This document shows positions 23,962 through 35,889 of a DNA stretch of 64,000 nt, piece by piece (positions within the stretch are counted from its first letter, which is position 1; each line of letters starts with the position of its first letter). Under the pieces are notes generated by a model. That model had not been told where the DNA came from. It was given only the letters and a program-made list of their open reading frames with translations, and searched no databases. Source of the DNA: Aselliscus stoliczkanus (taxonomy: Eukaryota > Chordata > Mammalia > Chiroptera > Hipposideridae); contig CM066736.1 of assembly GCA_033961575.1 (NCBI GenBank), forward strand, positions 80,190,852-80,254,851, read 5' to 3'. The translations under genes were made by a program, and so were the position numbers.

Positions 23962-25193
23962 CTTCTTTAGTCTTAGGTCTCCTCTATCCTGGCTTCCATG
24001 CTTCATCTTTCTAATATGTGAGGACAGCTTTAGTATTTCTCTTATATATTCTTCCTTTATTTGTCCTTTGACCTTGTTCTACGTGTTGTTTTCAATGTGC
24101 CTCACTTCATCTTATGCCCATAAGTGGAAATAATAGTTCATAAATGATCAGCATAAAGCCCACTAGGACTGTCATCTTTTTTTTTTGGATACTAGACTTT
24201 TAGCACTGTAGTCTAAGAACAAATTAAGTGTTTGGATGTCACAATATTGAGTCATATTGAGTTTACTGTCAGCTTCTGTCTAGGCCTTTCTTACATAAAT
24301 GGCAATTACTTAATATCTTAATCATCATGTATTCATGTATTTGATTTTTAGAGTCTCAGTGGATTGTTTACATCTATCTTCATTAAATTTCACGGTGGTA
24401 ATTTGGCCTTTCTTACAAGGCTGCTGAGATGTTTGATTCTATTGTCCTCAGTAACATCCTCCTAATTTGATTTGATAATCTTGTCTTCTGAATTTTTTTC
24501 CAGTGGTTGATTAAAAAAAAAATTTTTAAAAAGAAATTGACCAGCAAAAAACCAACACAGACATATTTGTAATCCAACTGGATATAAATACCTTAATTAA
24601 CACTCTAAATGTGGTCATTTATTCATCTTCCTGTATTATTATGTCATGTTAACTACATAGCATGAGAGTCATAATACATATCTTGGTGGGATATCAGGTA
24701 AGGGTATTCTCTTTCTCTTAGCTTTACTGTACTTTCAAAATAAGGATTGTTTAAAATAGAATTTTTTTACTAGCAAACACAGGAACTCCACTTTTAATAT
24801 ATTTTTTTATATAAGTAACTACTAATTTCTTTTCTTTTTCTTTTTTTAGAGTCTATTTTTTCCCCAGAGATGCTCTATGCTCTACTCTTATAGTGCTTCT
24901 TTGTTTTAGAAAATTAGAATAGCTAATGTATACATTTCAAGTAAAAATTCAGTGTTTTTTTTTTTTAGGAATGCAGTACCTTGAAGAAGAGGGCTTAGAT
25001 TAAGAGACAGAGTATTTAGGGTTCTAATTTTCAACAGTTGTTTATTTTTACTTGTTTTTATGTGAGGTGCATTCACTCACATCTACATCTAGTCACAGGA
25101 TTACCCCTTTTGTGTTGATAGTTCATCTTTACCAAAATGTATTCAGTGGCCAGTTGTTGTCACAGTGGAATAATGAGAAGGTTCAGTGGTAGT
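23962..25193. other. Sequence between the direct repeats, unassigned
   Basis: AT-rich with scattered T and A runs (24178-24187, 24958-24968). No gene or named repeat seen. It would be the internal part if the two direct repeats bound one element. Confidence 0.35.
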
Positions 25194-25314
25194 GTGTCAA
25201 TGGATGCACAGTCCACATGAAAGGTTGTTTTCAAGATTCCTCTTTATAAAATACTTTACTCCTCAAACCTACTATTGCAGGAAATGTGAGTTTTCCAAAT
25301 TTCACTTTATATGT
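25194..25314 (+). repeat. Direct repeat, copy 2
   Basis: Second copy of the 23837-23961 sequence, 1.23 kb downstream, same orientation. It retains 'cacatgaaaggttgttttca' and 'ttccaaatttcac'. Confidence 0.65.
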
Positions 25315-25364
25315 TTTTACCTCAATGTTTTTTGTTTTCTCCCAAAGTTTAGTGAAATGAAAGA

Positions 25365-25575
25365 CATGTAACTTTTGAATCTGAGAGACTTGGGTTCACA
25401 TTCCAATTTGAATCTACTAGCTGATTGACCTTGAGCAAATGAACTTTTCCGCGCTCTTTTACTCATCTCTGATAATAATACTGATTTTAGATTTTTTGTG
25501 AGGATAAAGCAAAATACTATATGCAAAGTATGTAGCAGAGTTGGGGGCACATACTGGGGGCTAAATAGTTGTTTG
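25365..25575 (+). repeat. MIR SINE
   Basis: 'gagagacttgggttcaca', 'ctactagctgattgacctt', 'ttttactcatctctgataat', 'gtgaggataaagcaaaat' follow MIR in sense. Confidence 0.6.
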
Positions 25576-26199
25576 TCTCCTCTCTCTTCCCTTCTCATGG
25601 CAAATTCATAACTTCAGACTTTCTTCTCTAAATAGACTATCAATATAAGTTCAATTACAGATTTACTCATATTAATCACACTTCATAATTCCCATTGTGC
25701 TTTACTAATAGTAATAATAAAATGCCTCACATAAATTGATATGAACAATCACTGTTGCAATTACCCATATAAATCTACCACTATCTAGTCAACGTTAATG
25801 GCTCAGCTTTGAAACGCTCACACAGATTGATGATTGCCAGCCAAGTTCAGAAGAAAGATTGTAATATCTTCTGATTTGCTACGATTGGGCTGGGAGTGTT
25901 TAGCCAATCGTACTGTGCCTAGCAAGGAATGAAAGCTTTGGCTATGCAGTTTGCTTAAAATTTTTTTCCCCCTTCCGCATATCCTCTGGTAACCTTTTCT
26001 GTTTCATACCCTCTCATATAAGCTTTCTCTTTTCTTATTGATTTAATAACATAATTATTTTCTAGCTTTCTGTCAAAGCAGTTATTATAATTTTTATGTA
26101 CCATGAAGCTCCTATAATTATAACTTTCATAAGTATAAAACTGGCACTTGAATTGATACTGTTTGATGAATTGGAACTCAAATTTTGCAAATATCATAA
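25576..26199. other. No recognisable feature
   Basis: Includes a short imperfect hairpin (25880-25888 with 25904-25912). Nothing else recognised. Confidence 0.4.
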
Positions 26200-26660
26200 C
26201 TCAAAATAACACTTATTAATTGATTTTTACAGAACAACATTTATTCTGTAATAGTAGGAATAAGCTATAGAGATAGATCATAAATGAATTATGAAGGGCT
26301 CTGAATACCAGGCTAAGGAGATATTTTATTTTCCATATATACAGTGGAGAGTAATCAAAAGCTTTAGAGAGAGTTTTGTGGAATGCATAAAGGTGTTTTG
26401 GGAAGATATAATTTTTCACTAGGTTCTGAGTATGGTATGGAGTGCAATTAGGCTAAAGATCTTACCAAGTGGTAGAAATGGGATGGAGAGGAACTGAAAA
26501 ATGTGAATGGTGTTACAAAGGGAATTTTATTCATTCACTTACTAATTATTGAATCCTCACTATGAGCCTGGTGCTATGATTGGCATTGAAGATACCACAA
26601 TGATTAAGACATGTTCCTTGCCTTGCTTTAGAGTTGTATGAAGTGAAGGTAATATAAGTG
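26200..26660 (-). repeat. L2-type fragment, antisense (tentative)
   Basis: 'gaagggctctgaatacca', 'ttaattattgaatcctcac'-like wording, 'atgagcctggtgctatg' and 'acatgttccttgccttg' resemble the antisense of L2 3' sequence. Divergent. Confidence 0.4.
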
Positions 26661-26755
26661 TGTTAACCGAGGAAGACAGGCTGCTATGGGACTGGATGAG
26701 ACGACACTTAAGCCTATAGCGGTGCTCATAGGTTGGTCTAAATATTTCTTTTGTT

Positions 26756-27587
26756 TTCAGGCTTTCTGGGTAGATGCCTAGGGGAGGGATTGCTGGGTCC
26801 TATGGAAATTCTATTCTTAATTTTTTGAGGAACCTCCACACTGCCTTCCACAGCAGCTGCACCAATCTGCATTCCCACCAGCAGTGTATGAGTGTTCCTT
26901 TTTCTCCACAGCCTCTCCAATACTTGTTACTATTTGTCTTGTTGATGATGGCCATTCTAACTGGAGTGAGGTGATATCTCATTGTGGTTTTTATGTGTAT
27001 TTCTCTGATAATTAGTGATATTGAGCATCTTTTCATATGTCTATTGGCCATTTGTCTGTAAAGATATATGTGCTCTGAAGTTCATTGCAGCTTTATTTAT
27101 GGTGGCCAAGACATGGAAACAACCAAAGTGTCCTTCAATAGATGATTGGATAAAGATGATGTGGTATATATACACAATGGAATACTATTCTGCCATAAGA
27201 AAAGATGAAATAGTGCCATTTGATACAACATGGGTGGATCTTGAGATTATTATGCTAAGTGAAATAAGTCAGACAGAAAAAGTCGAGTACCATATGATTT
27301 CACTGATATGTGGGATATAAAACTGAAAGCAACAAAGGAACAAGACAAACAAAGAAGCAAAAACTGATAGACACAGACAACAGTTTAGTGGTTACCAGAG
27401 GGTAAGGGGGGAGGGAGATGGTAGATGAGGGTAAAGGGATCAAATATATGGTGATGGAAGGAGAACTGACTCTGGGTGAACACACAATGTGATATATAGA
27501 TGACGTATTACAGAATTGTACACTTGAAACCTATGTAACTTTACTAAGCATTGTCACCCCAACAAACTTAAATTTATATATATATAT
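26756..27587 (+). repeat. L1 with 5' inversion and 14-bp TSD
   Basis: 26756-27060 is antisense L1 ('cattcccaccagcagtgta', 'gtgaggtgatatctcattg'); 27061-27587 is sense L1 ('gttcattgcagctttattta', 'acacaatggaatactattc', 'aacacacaatgtgatat', 'attgtcaccccaac'). The two parts come from neighbouring positions of the same L1, as twin priming produces. TSD ATATTTCTTTTGTT at 26742-26755 and 27588-27601. The tail has become (AT)n. Confidence 0.9.
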
Positions 27588-27601
27588 ATATTTCTTTTGT
27601 T

Positions 27602-28989
27602 AAAACTTTGTTTGAACTTGTAGTCTCAAACTATTTTTGGCTTGTAGAATTGTGAAAAACAGTGGTAAATACACTTTTTATGCAGTCTCTGGCTTTTCAT
27701 CAGCAGATTTGAAATGGAAACAATAGTATCCAGCAGATACTATTTTAAACGTACACTCCTGGTGTGCAGTACATAACCACCGCTCACTGTGTTAACATGA
27801 TTCTGAATGTGTGTGCGTGTGTGTTGCTGCATTTTTATCTCAATATCTCCAGTGTCTGGCAGAATGCCTGGCAAATAGTAGATACTCAAGGAATGCCTAT
27901 TGAAATGTCTTCGTTGAATCAGTACAACTACCTGTTGTCATTCTTTGTTTTTTCTCTCTCCACATATTGAATGATGATGTGTTTAAAATAAACTCTGATC
28001 ATTTAAAAATCCATCAGTGGCCCTACTGCCTTATTTAATTCTGTCCACCTTGGCCAAGGCTCAGCCCCTGAAAAACAAACCAGACCGTTTTATATTTCCT
28101 TATATAGTTCATGTATCTCAGTTGCAAAATATTGGTCCCTGGCCAGCATTCTTGTGACAGTTACCCATATGAATGTTAAACAGGCAACCATGATGCTCTA
28201 TAATTACAGTGCTTGAAATGATTGGAAATAAATTGGCACTCCAATTATAGATGCATGAAAGAGGCACCAGTATATCACAGTCAGTCCATTAATTTCTAAA
28301 GTGGTTCAGGCCATCTCACTATTTTGGTGACATTCCTTATTCACGGCTGCAATGAATCACTCTGAACCATAGTGCCTCCAAATTAACAAGCTGAAGGACA
28401 TTTTTTTTTTTTTTACCTAAAATATCCCAGGTTATTTTTCTCCTAAGGGAGAAAAAAAAGGCAGACAGGAGTTAGGGACATATTATTAAATTCTGTAATT
28501 CTGTGTATAGGATTTGGAACAACTGGAACAATAGGGTTTTGATAGGCTTTATTTTTATTCTTTCTTTTAGAAGGACTGTGAAACTTTTTTCCCTCAATAT
28601 ACTTAAACTAAAACCATAAACTTTCCCAAAGCTGTCAAAATTAAATAATGAAAGTGGTATTATTCAGTGTTTAATTTTGGTCTTTTTATGGATGTCCATT
28701 TGAGTAGTTCAGGCCAAAAACACCACGTTTCACATAAAAGCAACATAAGAAATATCCTAAATATTTTTAAAAAATATCCCTTTAATGGCCATATGTTGCT
28801 ATACTTTATAGGATGAAATTACCACCTATATGCTTGTAGAAGTTTCTCTGGATAACTAATTGATTGACTGCTATCCATGAGTGTCACTAAAAGATGATAT
28901 TCATTTGATTCTGTTAACTAACCTCTGTCAGTCTTTTCTGGTTACAGTTGTAAGAATCTAGGTGCATGCTCAATCTAATCATTAACATA
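27602..28989. other. Repeat-poor block, no gene seen
   Basis: No repeat I can name over 1.4 kb. The part 28130-28400 has several TAATTA/ATTA motifs and balanced composition, as non-coding conserved elements often do, but this is only an impression. Confidence 0.35.
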
Positions 28990-29140
28990 AATCTGTAACT
29001 GACCAATAGACACTAAGTTCTTCCACTATGTGCAAGGTTCCTTAAGGGTAGGAACTATGTCTTATTCGTACATGGTGCAGGTACTTGGTATGTAGAAAGT
29101 GTTGAATAAATATTTATTGAGTGAATGTTATTGACCAAGG
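28990..29140 (+). repeat. L2/MIR 3' end fragment
   Basis: 'aagggtaggaactatgtctt', 'ggtgcaggtacttggtat', 'gaataaatatttattgagtg' is the typical L2 3' end. Confidence 0.55.
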
Positions 29141-29217
29141 CCAAAATATAATTTAATTACCCACAAATTTATATGTAAAGAAGGTAGAGGGATATTTTGG
29201 AGATAAGGTGACATAAC

Positions 29218-29262
29218 AATTGGGTAGTTTATTTTTCAGATTGGGTAGTTTATTTTTCAAAA
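29218..29262. repeat. Short tandem duplication
   Basis: The unit 'attgggtagtttatttttca' occurs twice in succession. Confidence 0.85.
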
Positions 29263-29439
29263 TTAAGTGTTTATCATGTAAAAAATCTAGGGAAGTGTTC
29301 TTACGAAAATAAAATACTACACATATGCTGGTATCATTTTTATGAGATAATTTTTCATGGTGAAAACTATTGTAGAACTTCTTATTTTACTATAAAACTT
29401 ATAGAACATCTTAAAACCAAAATTCTTCTAGAGGCACTT

Positions 29440-29730
29440 ATTCTTTTTTTTTGGTTAACATTTGACATATAAAACTTCAAACTTATACATAAGTAAGGAA
29501 AATAAATGTACTGTGAACCTCCATGTATCCATCGAGAGTTTTCAAGAGTTATTGATACATTGCCAATTTGGTTTCATTTATTCTCCTACCATGTTTCTGC
29601 CATCCACCATTGGATTATTTTGGAGTACATTATATTATTTCAACTATAGATACTTCAGCATGAATGTCTATAAGATAAAGACTTTTGCATAACCACAATA
29701 CTATTATCACACATAAAAATGAACAATTGT
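29440..29730 (-). repeat. Old L1 3' UTR fragment
   Basis: Antisense wording of an old L1 3' UTR: 'catttgacatataaaactt', 'cctccatgtatccatcg', 'cataaccacaatactatta'. Confidence 0.55.
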
Positions 29731-29734
29731 TTAA

Positions 29735-29870
29735 GATCATTATATAGGATTTTCCATCTGTGGTTGGGAATCTGCAGATGTGAAAGGCTGTCTGTAGTTT
29801 TTTTGTAGATTTTTGACTGCGCTGGAATTGGCACCCTAACCCCTGTGTTGTTCAAAGTCAACTGTATAGT
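29735..29870 (+). repeat. Tigger-like DNA transposon end
   Basis: 'ccatctgtggttgggaatc', 'tttttgactgcgctggaatt', 'ccctaacccctgtgttgttc' and 'aaagtcaactgtat' match the typical 3' end of Tigger/MER-type elements. Non-coding. Confidence 0.5.
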
Positions 29871-30219
29871 TAGTGTTCATATTTCTCAGACACTCATAAT
29901 TCTTTTCTTCTTTTTCAAATTGATTTGTTTGAGCCAAGATTCAAAGCCCAAAATTTTGGGGATGTATTCTGATTGGTGCTTACTCTCAATATCTACCCTC
30001 TTTCTCTACTTCCTTGTCTCCCACCTTCCCTCCCTCTCTAACTGGCTAATCTTTCTTCCTATCTTTCACCATCTACTCTACTTTCACCATCCCACATCTA
30101 CTATGGGACAGGTGCCAAATATATGAGAAGTTTTGGATACCCAAAGATAAATACAGTATTTATCTATTATATTAAGCTTTGGGTTCTGGGTTCCCATAAG
30201 GGTACCTCCTCCCACTAGC
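29871..30219. other. No recognisable feature
   Basis: Pyrimidine-rich stretch at about 29990-30090. The 93-codon plus-strand frame (29845-30126) has no recognisable product. Confidence 0.4.
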
Positions 30220-30670
30220 CCATTCACTAATCCCAAATACTTTCAAGATTATGAGCCTATTCCATTCCTCTTGTCTAAAAGCTTTTGCCTTCATTGACCT
30301 ATCTATTTTTTTCCATCTTTGAGGTCCATTTCAAATATCACATGCTTTAGGAAGACTTTCTTAATGAACTAAATAAAATTCCTCTGTTTCCTTTCCAATA
30401 GCTACTTGTATATGCCATAATTTGCCAATTTGTCTTGTTTACTGTTATTTGTGTGTATTCATCTCCAGTATTAGATCAAAAAATTCTTGAGTACAAAGTG
30501 TATATCTTTCCTATGTTATTTAAACCTGTTGGGGTTTACTATGTGTTAGTCATATTGCTAAAAATACCTCTTAGCTTGTCTGTTTCAATGTGCTGCCTCT
30601 AGGAAGAAGTGTAGGACCTAGCACAGTGCCTTGTACACAATGGGGGTTCAAATGTTTAGAGAATTGAAAT
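30220..30670 (+). repeat. L2 LINE 3' region
   Basis: 'tttgaggtccatttcaaata', 'aggaagactttcttaatg', 'gtattcatctccagtatta', 'cctagcacagtgccttgta' follow L2 in order. Confidence 0.55.
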
Positions 30671-31559
30671 CCTCAGATGACGCATTTCAAAAGTTATATG
30701 CAGTTTTTAAACTAAAACTATAGCACAGTACAGTAATCTCTTTTAGAGTGTAACATTTTTATTTAGGGTTTGCCAAGGATAACTACAAAGAATAAGGATA
30801 ACTGTTATCTTAATGGTAATGCAGCTATTTTGGTCGAAATGGCCAGAATGAGTGAAATAAGCAATTAAAACCTTCACTTTTTCAGGACATTACCATTCAT
30901 CTCCCGCTTAGCTGGGACTCTTCTGGATCAGTGGCCATACCTAAACTGTCACTTAGCACAGTGCTTAGCATACAATAGGTGTTAAAAAATATTTTATAAA
31001 CTATCAAACTGTGAAAAAACAAAAATGTTGAAAAGACTAGAGAAGTCTAAAGAATGCACTGCTATTATACAAACCCCCATTTTTTAATGAAAGGCAAATG
31101 TATGAAAACATATTAAAAGAAAAGTAAAAAATCTAAGTCAGCAGGGTTTTCTTCTAACAATTACATCTTAAAGAGGACAAGATGGAGGAGGGAAAGCTCG
31201 TGAAGAAAGTTTGTGTTCCAAGATTTATTCCATTTCAGAGTTTGATGGACTATGGCCTGTATGTGCCATCATTTATGGCCCAAGCGCATGTTTCTGGCTA
31301 GCAATTTCCATGGGCAGTTTTGATGAGTAGTTTAAATTTTAGCTGAAGCAATCAAGTAAAGGAAAAACCATACGGGCCAATGTCATTTTGGGGCCATATA
31401 TCTTAGTTCTCAAAGTAGATCACACATTTCTAAAGATAGTATGGCTATTAACAGGGAAATTTGAGAGTTGGAAGGGCTTGGGAAGGGGAGAAAGGAAAGG
31501 GGCAGACAGGTTAACCTGATTTGTGTAATTATAGAATTGTATTACTGACCTTAGTAATC
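30671..31559. other. Mostly unassigned
   Basis: A weak L2/MIR-like end at 30950-31005 ('cacagtgcttagcatacaat'). Otherwise nothing recognised. Confidence 0.35.
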
Positions 31560-31651
31560 AGGGTCTAATTGGGAGATAGAAATAGCACAGTAGGTTAAAC
31601 AGAGGAAATTTAATATAAAGAATTATTAAGTAAGATAAAAGAGTAACTGTA

Positions 31652-32089
31652 GGGCTGGCCAAGTGGCACGTTGGTTAAGAGCTGGCTTGAGACACCAGCA
31701 GCCCTGGTTCGGATCCCACATATGAGGGCCAGTGACACTGCCCTCTACAGCTAAGATGATGAAAAACAGCTCCACCTGGAACTGGGCTGCTGTGAGTCCC
31801 CGGAACGGCATAGCTGCAGCCCCTGCTGCAGTGGGCTGCCATAGGTTACAGTGAGTGGCCGGCAGCCAGCGTGAGCTGCCAAGAGCTGCTATGAGTGGCC
31901 ATCCAGAGGCCGGCAACAGATCTGCCTCATCAGGGAAGAGCGCAATGACGATACCAACATGGGCCAGTGAAGCAACGTCCTCCACAACTAGACTGAAGAA
32001 CAAAAGGACAACAACTTGTCAGTTCCCCTTCCCTGGTTCCCCAATGCTGTTCCCCTCCCCCAATTCCCAAATAAAATCTTAAAAAAAAA
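31652..32089 (+). repeat. Long composite SINE (438 bp) with TSD
   Basis: Second copy of the long family. It matches 22149-22607 along its length but has one unit fewer in the internal roughly 20-base repeat run (31855-31910). Tail 'caataaaatctt'-like plus A run. TSD AAAGAGTAACTGTA at 31638-31651, with one difference at 32090-32103. Confidence 0.9.
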
Positions 32090-32103
32090 AAAGAATAACT
32101 GTA

Positions 32104-32693
32104 AGATCAAAGGAAACTATAGGGTACCCAAAGACTGTGGGAGATTACCCAAGGAAGGACAACTCAGAAGGTGTTCTTCTTGCAGGAGAAGGAATGATCA
32201 GCTCACTGGATAGTGGGGCATTTTCTGTATGACCAGCCTGGAGCTGGTGGGGAGTTGCTGGAAGCAATAGGCAACCTTCTAGAGAACAACCGCTGGGGTT
32301 GTGGGCTTGTTGTGGGACTCTCAGTGAAGGTGAAAGGCCTTTGAGCATGTGGTTTGATGGGGCTCTGCAGGTTGGGAGGGCTGTGGGAAGGCTACAGCCT
32401 GGCAGGGCAGCAAGGTCGCAGAGCAACTACATCCTGGGCCTTTGCTTGGGGCAGTGCTCTGCTAGATGACCTCACACCCACCCCTCCCACCCGTGTCTCT
32501 TGGTGAAAACCACGGGACAGCCTCTTCCTCCTGCAGTGTCCCTCCAACACCCAGCACTAAGAAAGCTTAACATTGTCCTCACTTTAAAGGAGAAATGCCT
32601 AAAGGAATTTTATTGTTCATCACAAAGCATGTATTGAAGGGTGCGTTGGGGCCTAAGAGGCAATGAATTGATAAATGACACAATGACTGTGAG
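32104..32693. other. GC-richer unassigned block, perhaps an old LTR
   Basis: 32180-32540 is GC-rich against its surroundings. Together with 31560-31637 ('gaggaaatttaatataaag') it resembles an old LTR-type repeat split by the SINE, but I cannot name it. Confidence 0.3.
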
Positions 32694-34443
32694 ATGTGGA
32701 AGATGCTAAATACTGATTTTCTTTTTTCTCATGATGTGTTTTGTGTGTTCTTTGGAGGGCCCCACCTCCTGTCTCTGGCTTCTTCATACTGGTTGTGTAT
32801 GACTCCCTTGTTGGCAGTCTGTTTTTCAGCATTTACCACTCTGCTGTGTCACTTCTCGTCTCTAGCTTCGTTGGGGATGGCCAAACCTGGCTCTCACCTA
32901 ATACCTTTTCCCTACTTTCAGGGGAAATATAGACCCTCTCAATGTAGCCCTCTTTTAGTTACTGCCTCTTATATTCTGACTTTCCAGGCCTTAGTCAGGT
33001 ACCAATCCTCAGATTCTTCAAATTCCAGAATACCTGTCAAGTGCCCCCACCCCGACCCCATTTTGGAGAAGCCTCCTTTCCATTCTTGTGCCCCTTCCCT
33101 TCTACACAGGAAACTGATGACCCTCTCCAAACATTTATTCACTTGTTTTCATTCTCTTCAGCCTTCCCATGATGCAGCTTGGATGTACAGGGTGGATGAA
33201 CACTAGCAGAGCTGATTTCATAATCTCATAGCATGTCCTGCATTTGAGGTCTACCATCTCCCTAAGAGGAGTGTGCAGGCTCTTGGCCTTGAAAATTTCC
33301 CTACCTTTGAGGTCTGAAGCAATAGTGCGATGAAGAAAAAGCCACATTTTAATGACTTGATAAAATTATATCATTTCCACCTGCTCCCATTGGCACTGTT
33401 CTCATCCTCATGTTTGTATAGTTGAAAGCCCCAGTTTTTCCTTCCTTCTCACAGAACTCCAGATGGGCCCATAGCTTTATCAGTTCTAATACTTGCATGT
33501 TCCCTCATGTTTTTAGGAGTGATTCTGCTTTGTCTATTTCTTTAGTTTATGACACCAAAAGCTCAGTTTTTGAAAAAATTTGTCCTAAACTTTCCTTTGA
33601 AGAAATCAATCACCACCCATTTAATTCTTCCAGGGGGCGAAAACCACAGATACATCAGAAAACATGATCAATGTAATGTAGGGTGCCTGCTGCCAATCGG
33701 CTCAGGCACATTTCTCACGGCTACCATGGGGAAGAATGCCCAAAGTACAGATTCTCTTCAAAGTTTCTGAAACAATTCCCTTAACCTTCCCTGATGTTTC
33801 TTATATGTGGGTGTGGGGTAAATACTGGAAGGCTGATCTTATAATGTCTCAGCGTGTCCTGTCACCTCATTTTAGGTTATGGCATTCTTGAAATTTTTTC
33901 TGCTTTCCAAGTGACTGGAACAATTCTGTCGTTTTCATAGTGGTGAGATAATGACTGTTGATTTGGAAATTTGTAATAATAAAATTTTTATGTTATATTC
34001 ACAAAGAGCTAGATGACCATATTGTTAAGTGGGCTGAGGAACGTTTGAATACCCAAGAAGGGCTCTCTGGTCATCACAGAGACAGTTATTTACATTTTAT
34101 GTCCAGCACATGGCTGGTCAGTTGACGGCACTGGAGCTGTCAGGCCATCTGCAGTGTGACTCAAAGACCTTTTTGGAGGCTTATGTTGCAGATCCCATCC
34201 CTCCCACACAGTAGGGGCCTTGCTCTATTTGCCAGCTTTGTGCCCTAGATTTTATGACAACTCTACATTGGAGATTAAGAAATGTTGATCATTGCAAGCA
34301 GGAAAAATGAAATGTTTTATTGAGTTTATCATTAAAATTTATTGGATTACCTCCCTACTTAATGCACTGTAAATCTAGAACAACAGATTCTATTTTATCT
34401 GAAAAAGATGTGGTATTTCCCAGTTACCATTTGAGAGAGGGAA

Positions 34444-34444
<1 letters not shown>
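32694..34444. other. Unassigned sequence with a 170-codon chance frame
   Basis: Contains the longest plus-strand frame of the window (32694-33206). The translation has no domain I recognise and a biased Ser/Leu/His make-up. No repeat identified. Confidence 0.35.

Positions 34445-34496
<52 letters not shown>
34445..34496. repeat. (GA)n microsatellite
   Basis: Uninterrupted GA dinucleotides. Confidence 0.97.
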
Positions 34497-34501
<5 letters not shown>

Positions 34502-34779
34502 CAACTTTTTATATTTTTTTTTCTTGGAAACTTTGAGTAGCCACAAAATAATAATATTACAAAGATCCACAGATGGGATGAAAATACAGGGACTGCTAAG
34601 ACAAAGCCCACTGTGCTTTACAGTTTAGATGTAGGCTGATCATAAATGAAAGGCACCCATCTAAAATATCTCTTCCTCATAAAAAACACATGGGGAAGCC
34701 TCTTTACTTTCGGAAGGGAGGGCACTAGCTTGGTTCATTCATCACTGTCCACAATTGGGCCTGAAGTTTCCTTAATTCC

Positions 34780-35020
34780 AATTGTGTTTCTTGTATATTT
34801 GTGTACTGTGTTGCCTCTTATTGAACAAATTTGGAATTTTCTCCTCCTCTCTATTACAATCCTTTTCATCTTTCAATACTCAGCTCTGACAGTCCATCTT
34901 TTATAAAGCCCATCCCTGTGTCTCAGGTAGAGGGTGATAATTTAGCCAGACTCATCTTCTCTAACAAAGCTTATTATTCTTTTGTTTTAGAACCTGCTAT
35001 GTTGACTATCTATAAGTGTC
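34780..35020 (+). repeat. L2-type fragment (tentative)
   Basis: 'tttcaatactcagctctgac' and 'cctatgttgactatctataa'-like wording resembles L2. Confidence 0.35.
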
Positions 35021-35022
35021 TG

Positions 35023-35023
35023 T

Positions 35024-35066
<43 letters not shown>
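35023..35066. repeat. (TCTA)n microsatellite
   Basis: About eleven tetranucleotide units. Confidence 0.95.
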
Positions 35067-35889
35067 CCTAGTTACCATTTTCTTCTTTTTTTCTTCATCA
35101 TCATCATCATTGTCATCTAACACCTATCATCATCTATCACCTATTAATAATCTATTTATTATTTTAAAATGTGAGTTCATCTAAGGTCTAACCAGACCAA
35201 TATTTGATAGATTTTTTTGCCCCCCAGTACCTCCTACTTAATAGGCATTGAGATAACTGAATAATGAAAGGATTGCTGAGCAATACAGTCAGTTCTGAAC
35301 ATGGAATATTTTGAAAGGAAGTTGTCATTTGTGTGTGTATGTATGTTTTTTTTCCTTTTCTTTTCTTTAGTCTTCGTACTTGCATTAACCAAACAGTTGG
35401 TCCTGGCTGCTGTCACGCTCTCTGAAGCGGGGACAGGAGATTTCAAAAACAGTCTGTGTACACAGAGCACAGATGCTCCTCATTGTTTTTTTTAGCCCAA
35501 TTCCCTTCTTTGCAAGGCCACAAACTTTTGCCAAGTTAAGAGGAAGCCAGTAAAACAGGAGGCAAGGCATGTGTCCACTCTGTAGCAGCTTCCCTGATTC
35601 CTGTGGTCAAGCAAACACAAATGTCTTGGGTATCTGCTGTTTACCAGGCAGTGGGCAAAATGTCTACCTGAGTGAATCATGTGATGGGACATTGCCATCA
35701 ATTGGGGAAGTAGCGATGGTGGTGATGCTGGGAGGACTAAGGCAGCAATACTTGTTTTAGTGAGAGATGGGGGTGTGGTAGTAGTGGATTGATTTGGATA
35801 TCTCTGTGAGCAGAAGCTGAAATAAGGCCAGTGTTCATTCTTCTGCCATCGCCTTAATTCATAGTCTCTCACTCTCTTCAAAGACTTGT
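35067..35889. other. Unassigned, with an exon-like signal
   Basis: A long pyrimidine tract ending in 'ctttag' at about 35346-35370 would make a good 3' splice site, followed by 42 codons open to a TAG near 35495. No matching donor, start or polyadenylation site was found and the peptide is not recognised. The minus-strand frame 35492-35881 overlaps it. Confidence 0.3.

Noticed and set aside
25880..25912. Short hairpin with a CCAAT motif
   Set aside because: Only 9 paired bases around a 15-base loop; common by chance in 64 kb.
32694..33206. 170-codon plus-strand open frame, the longest in sense
   Set aside because: No recognisable domain, biased composition, overlapping alternative frames, no splice or promoter support. 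Treated as chance.
35492..35881. 129-codon minus-strand open frame
   Set aside because: No familiar domain and no transcript signals. It overlaps the exon-like signal on the other strand.
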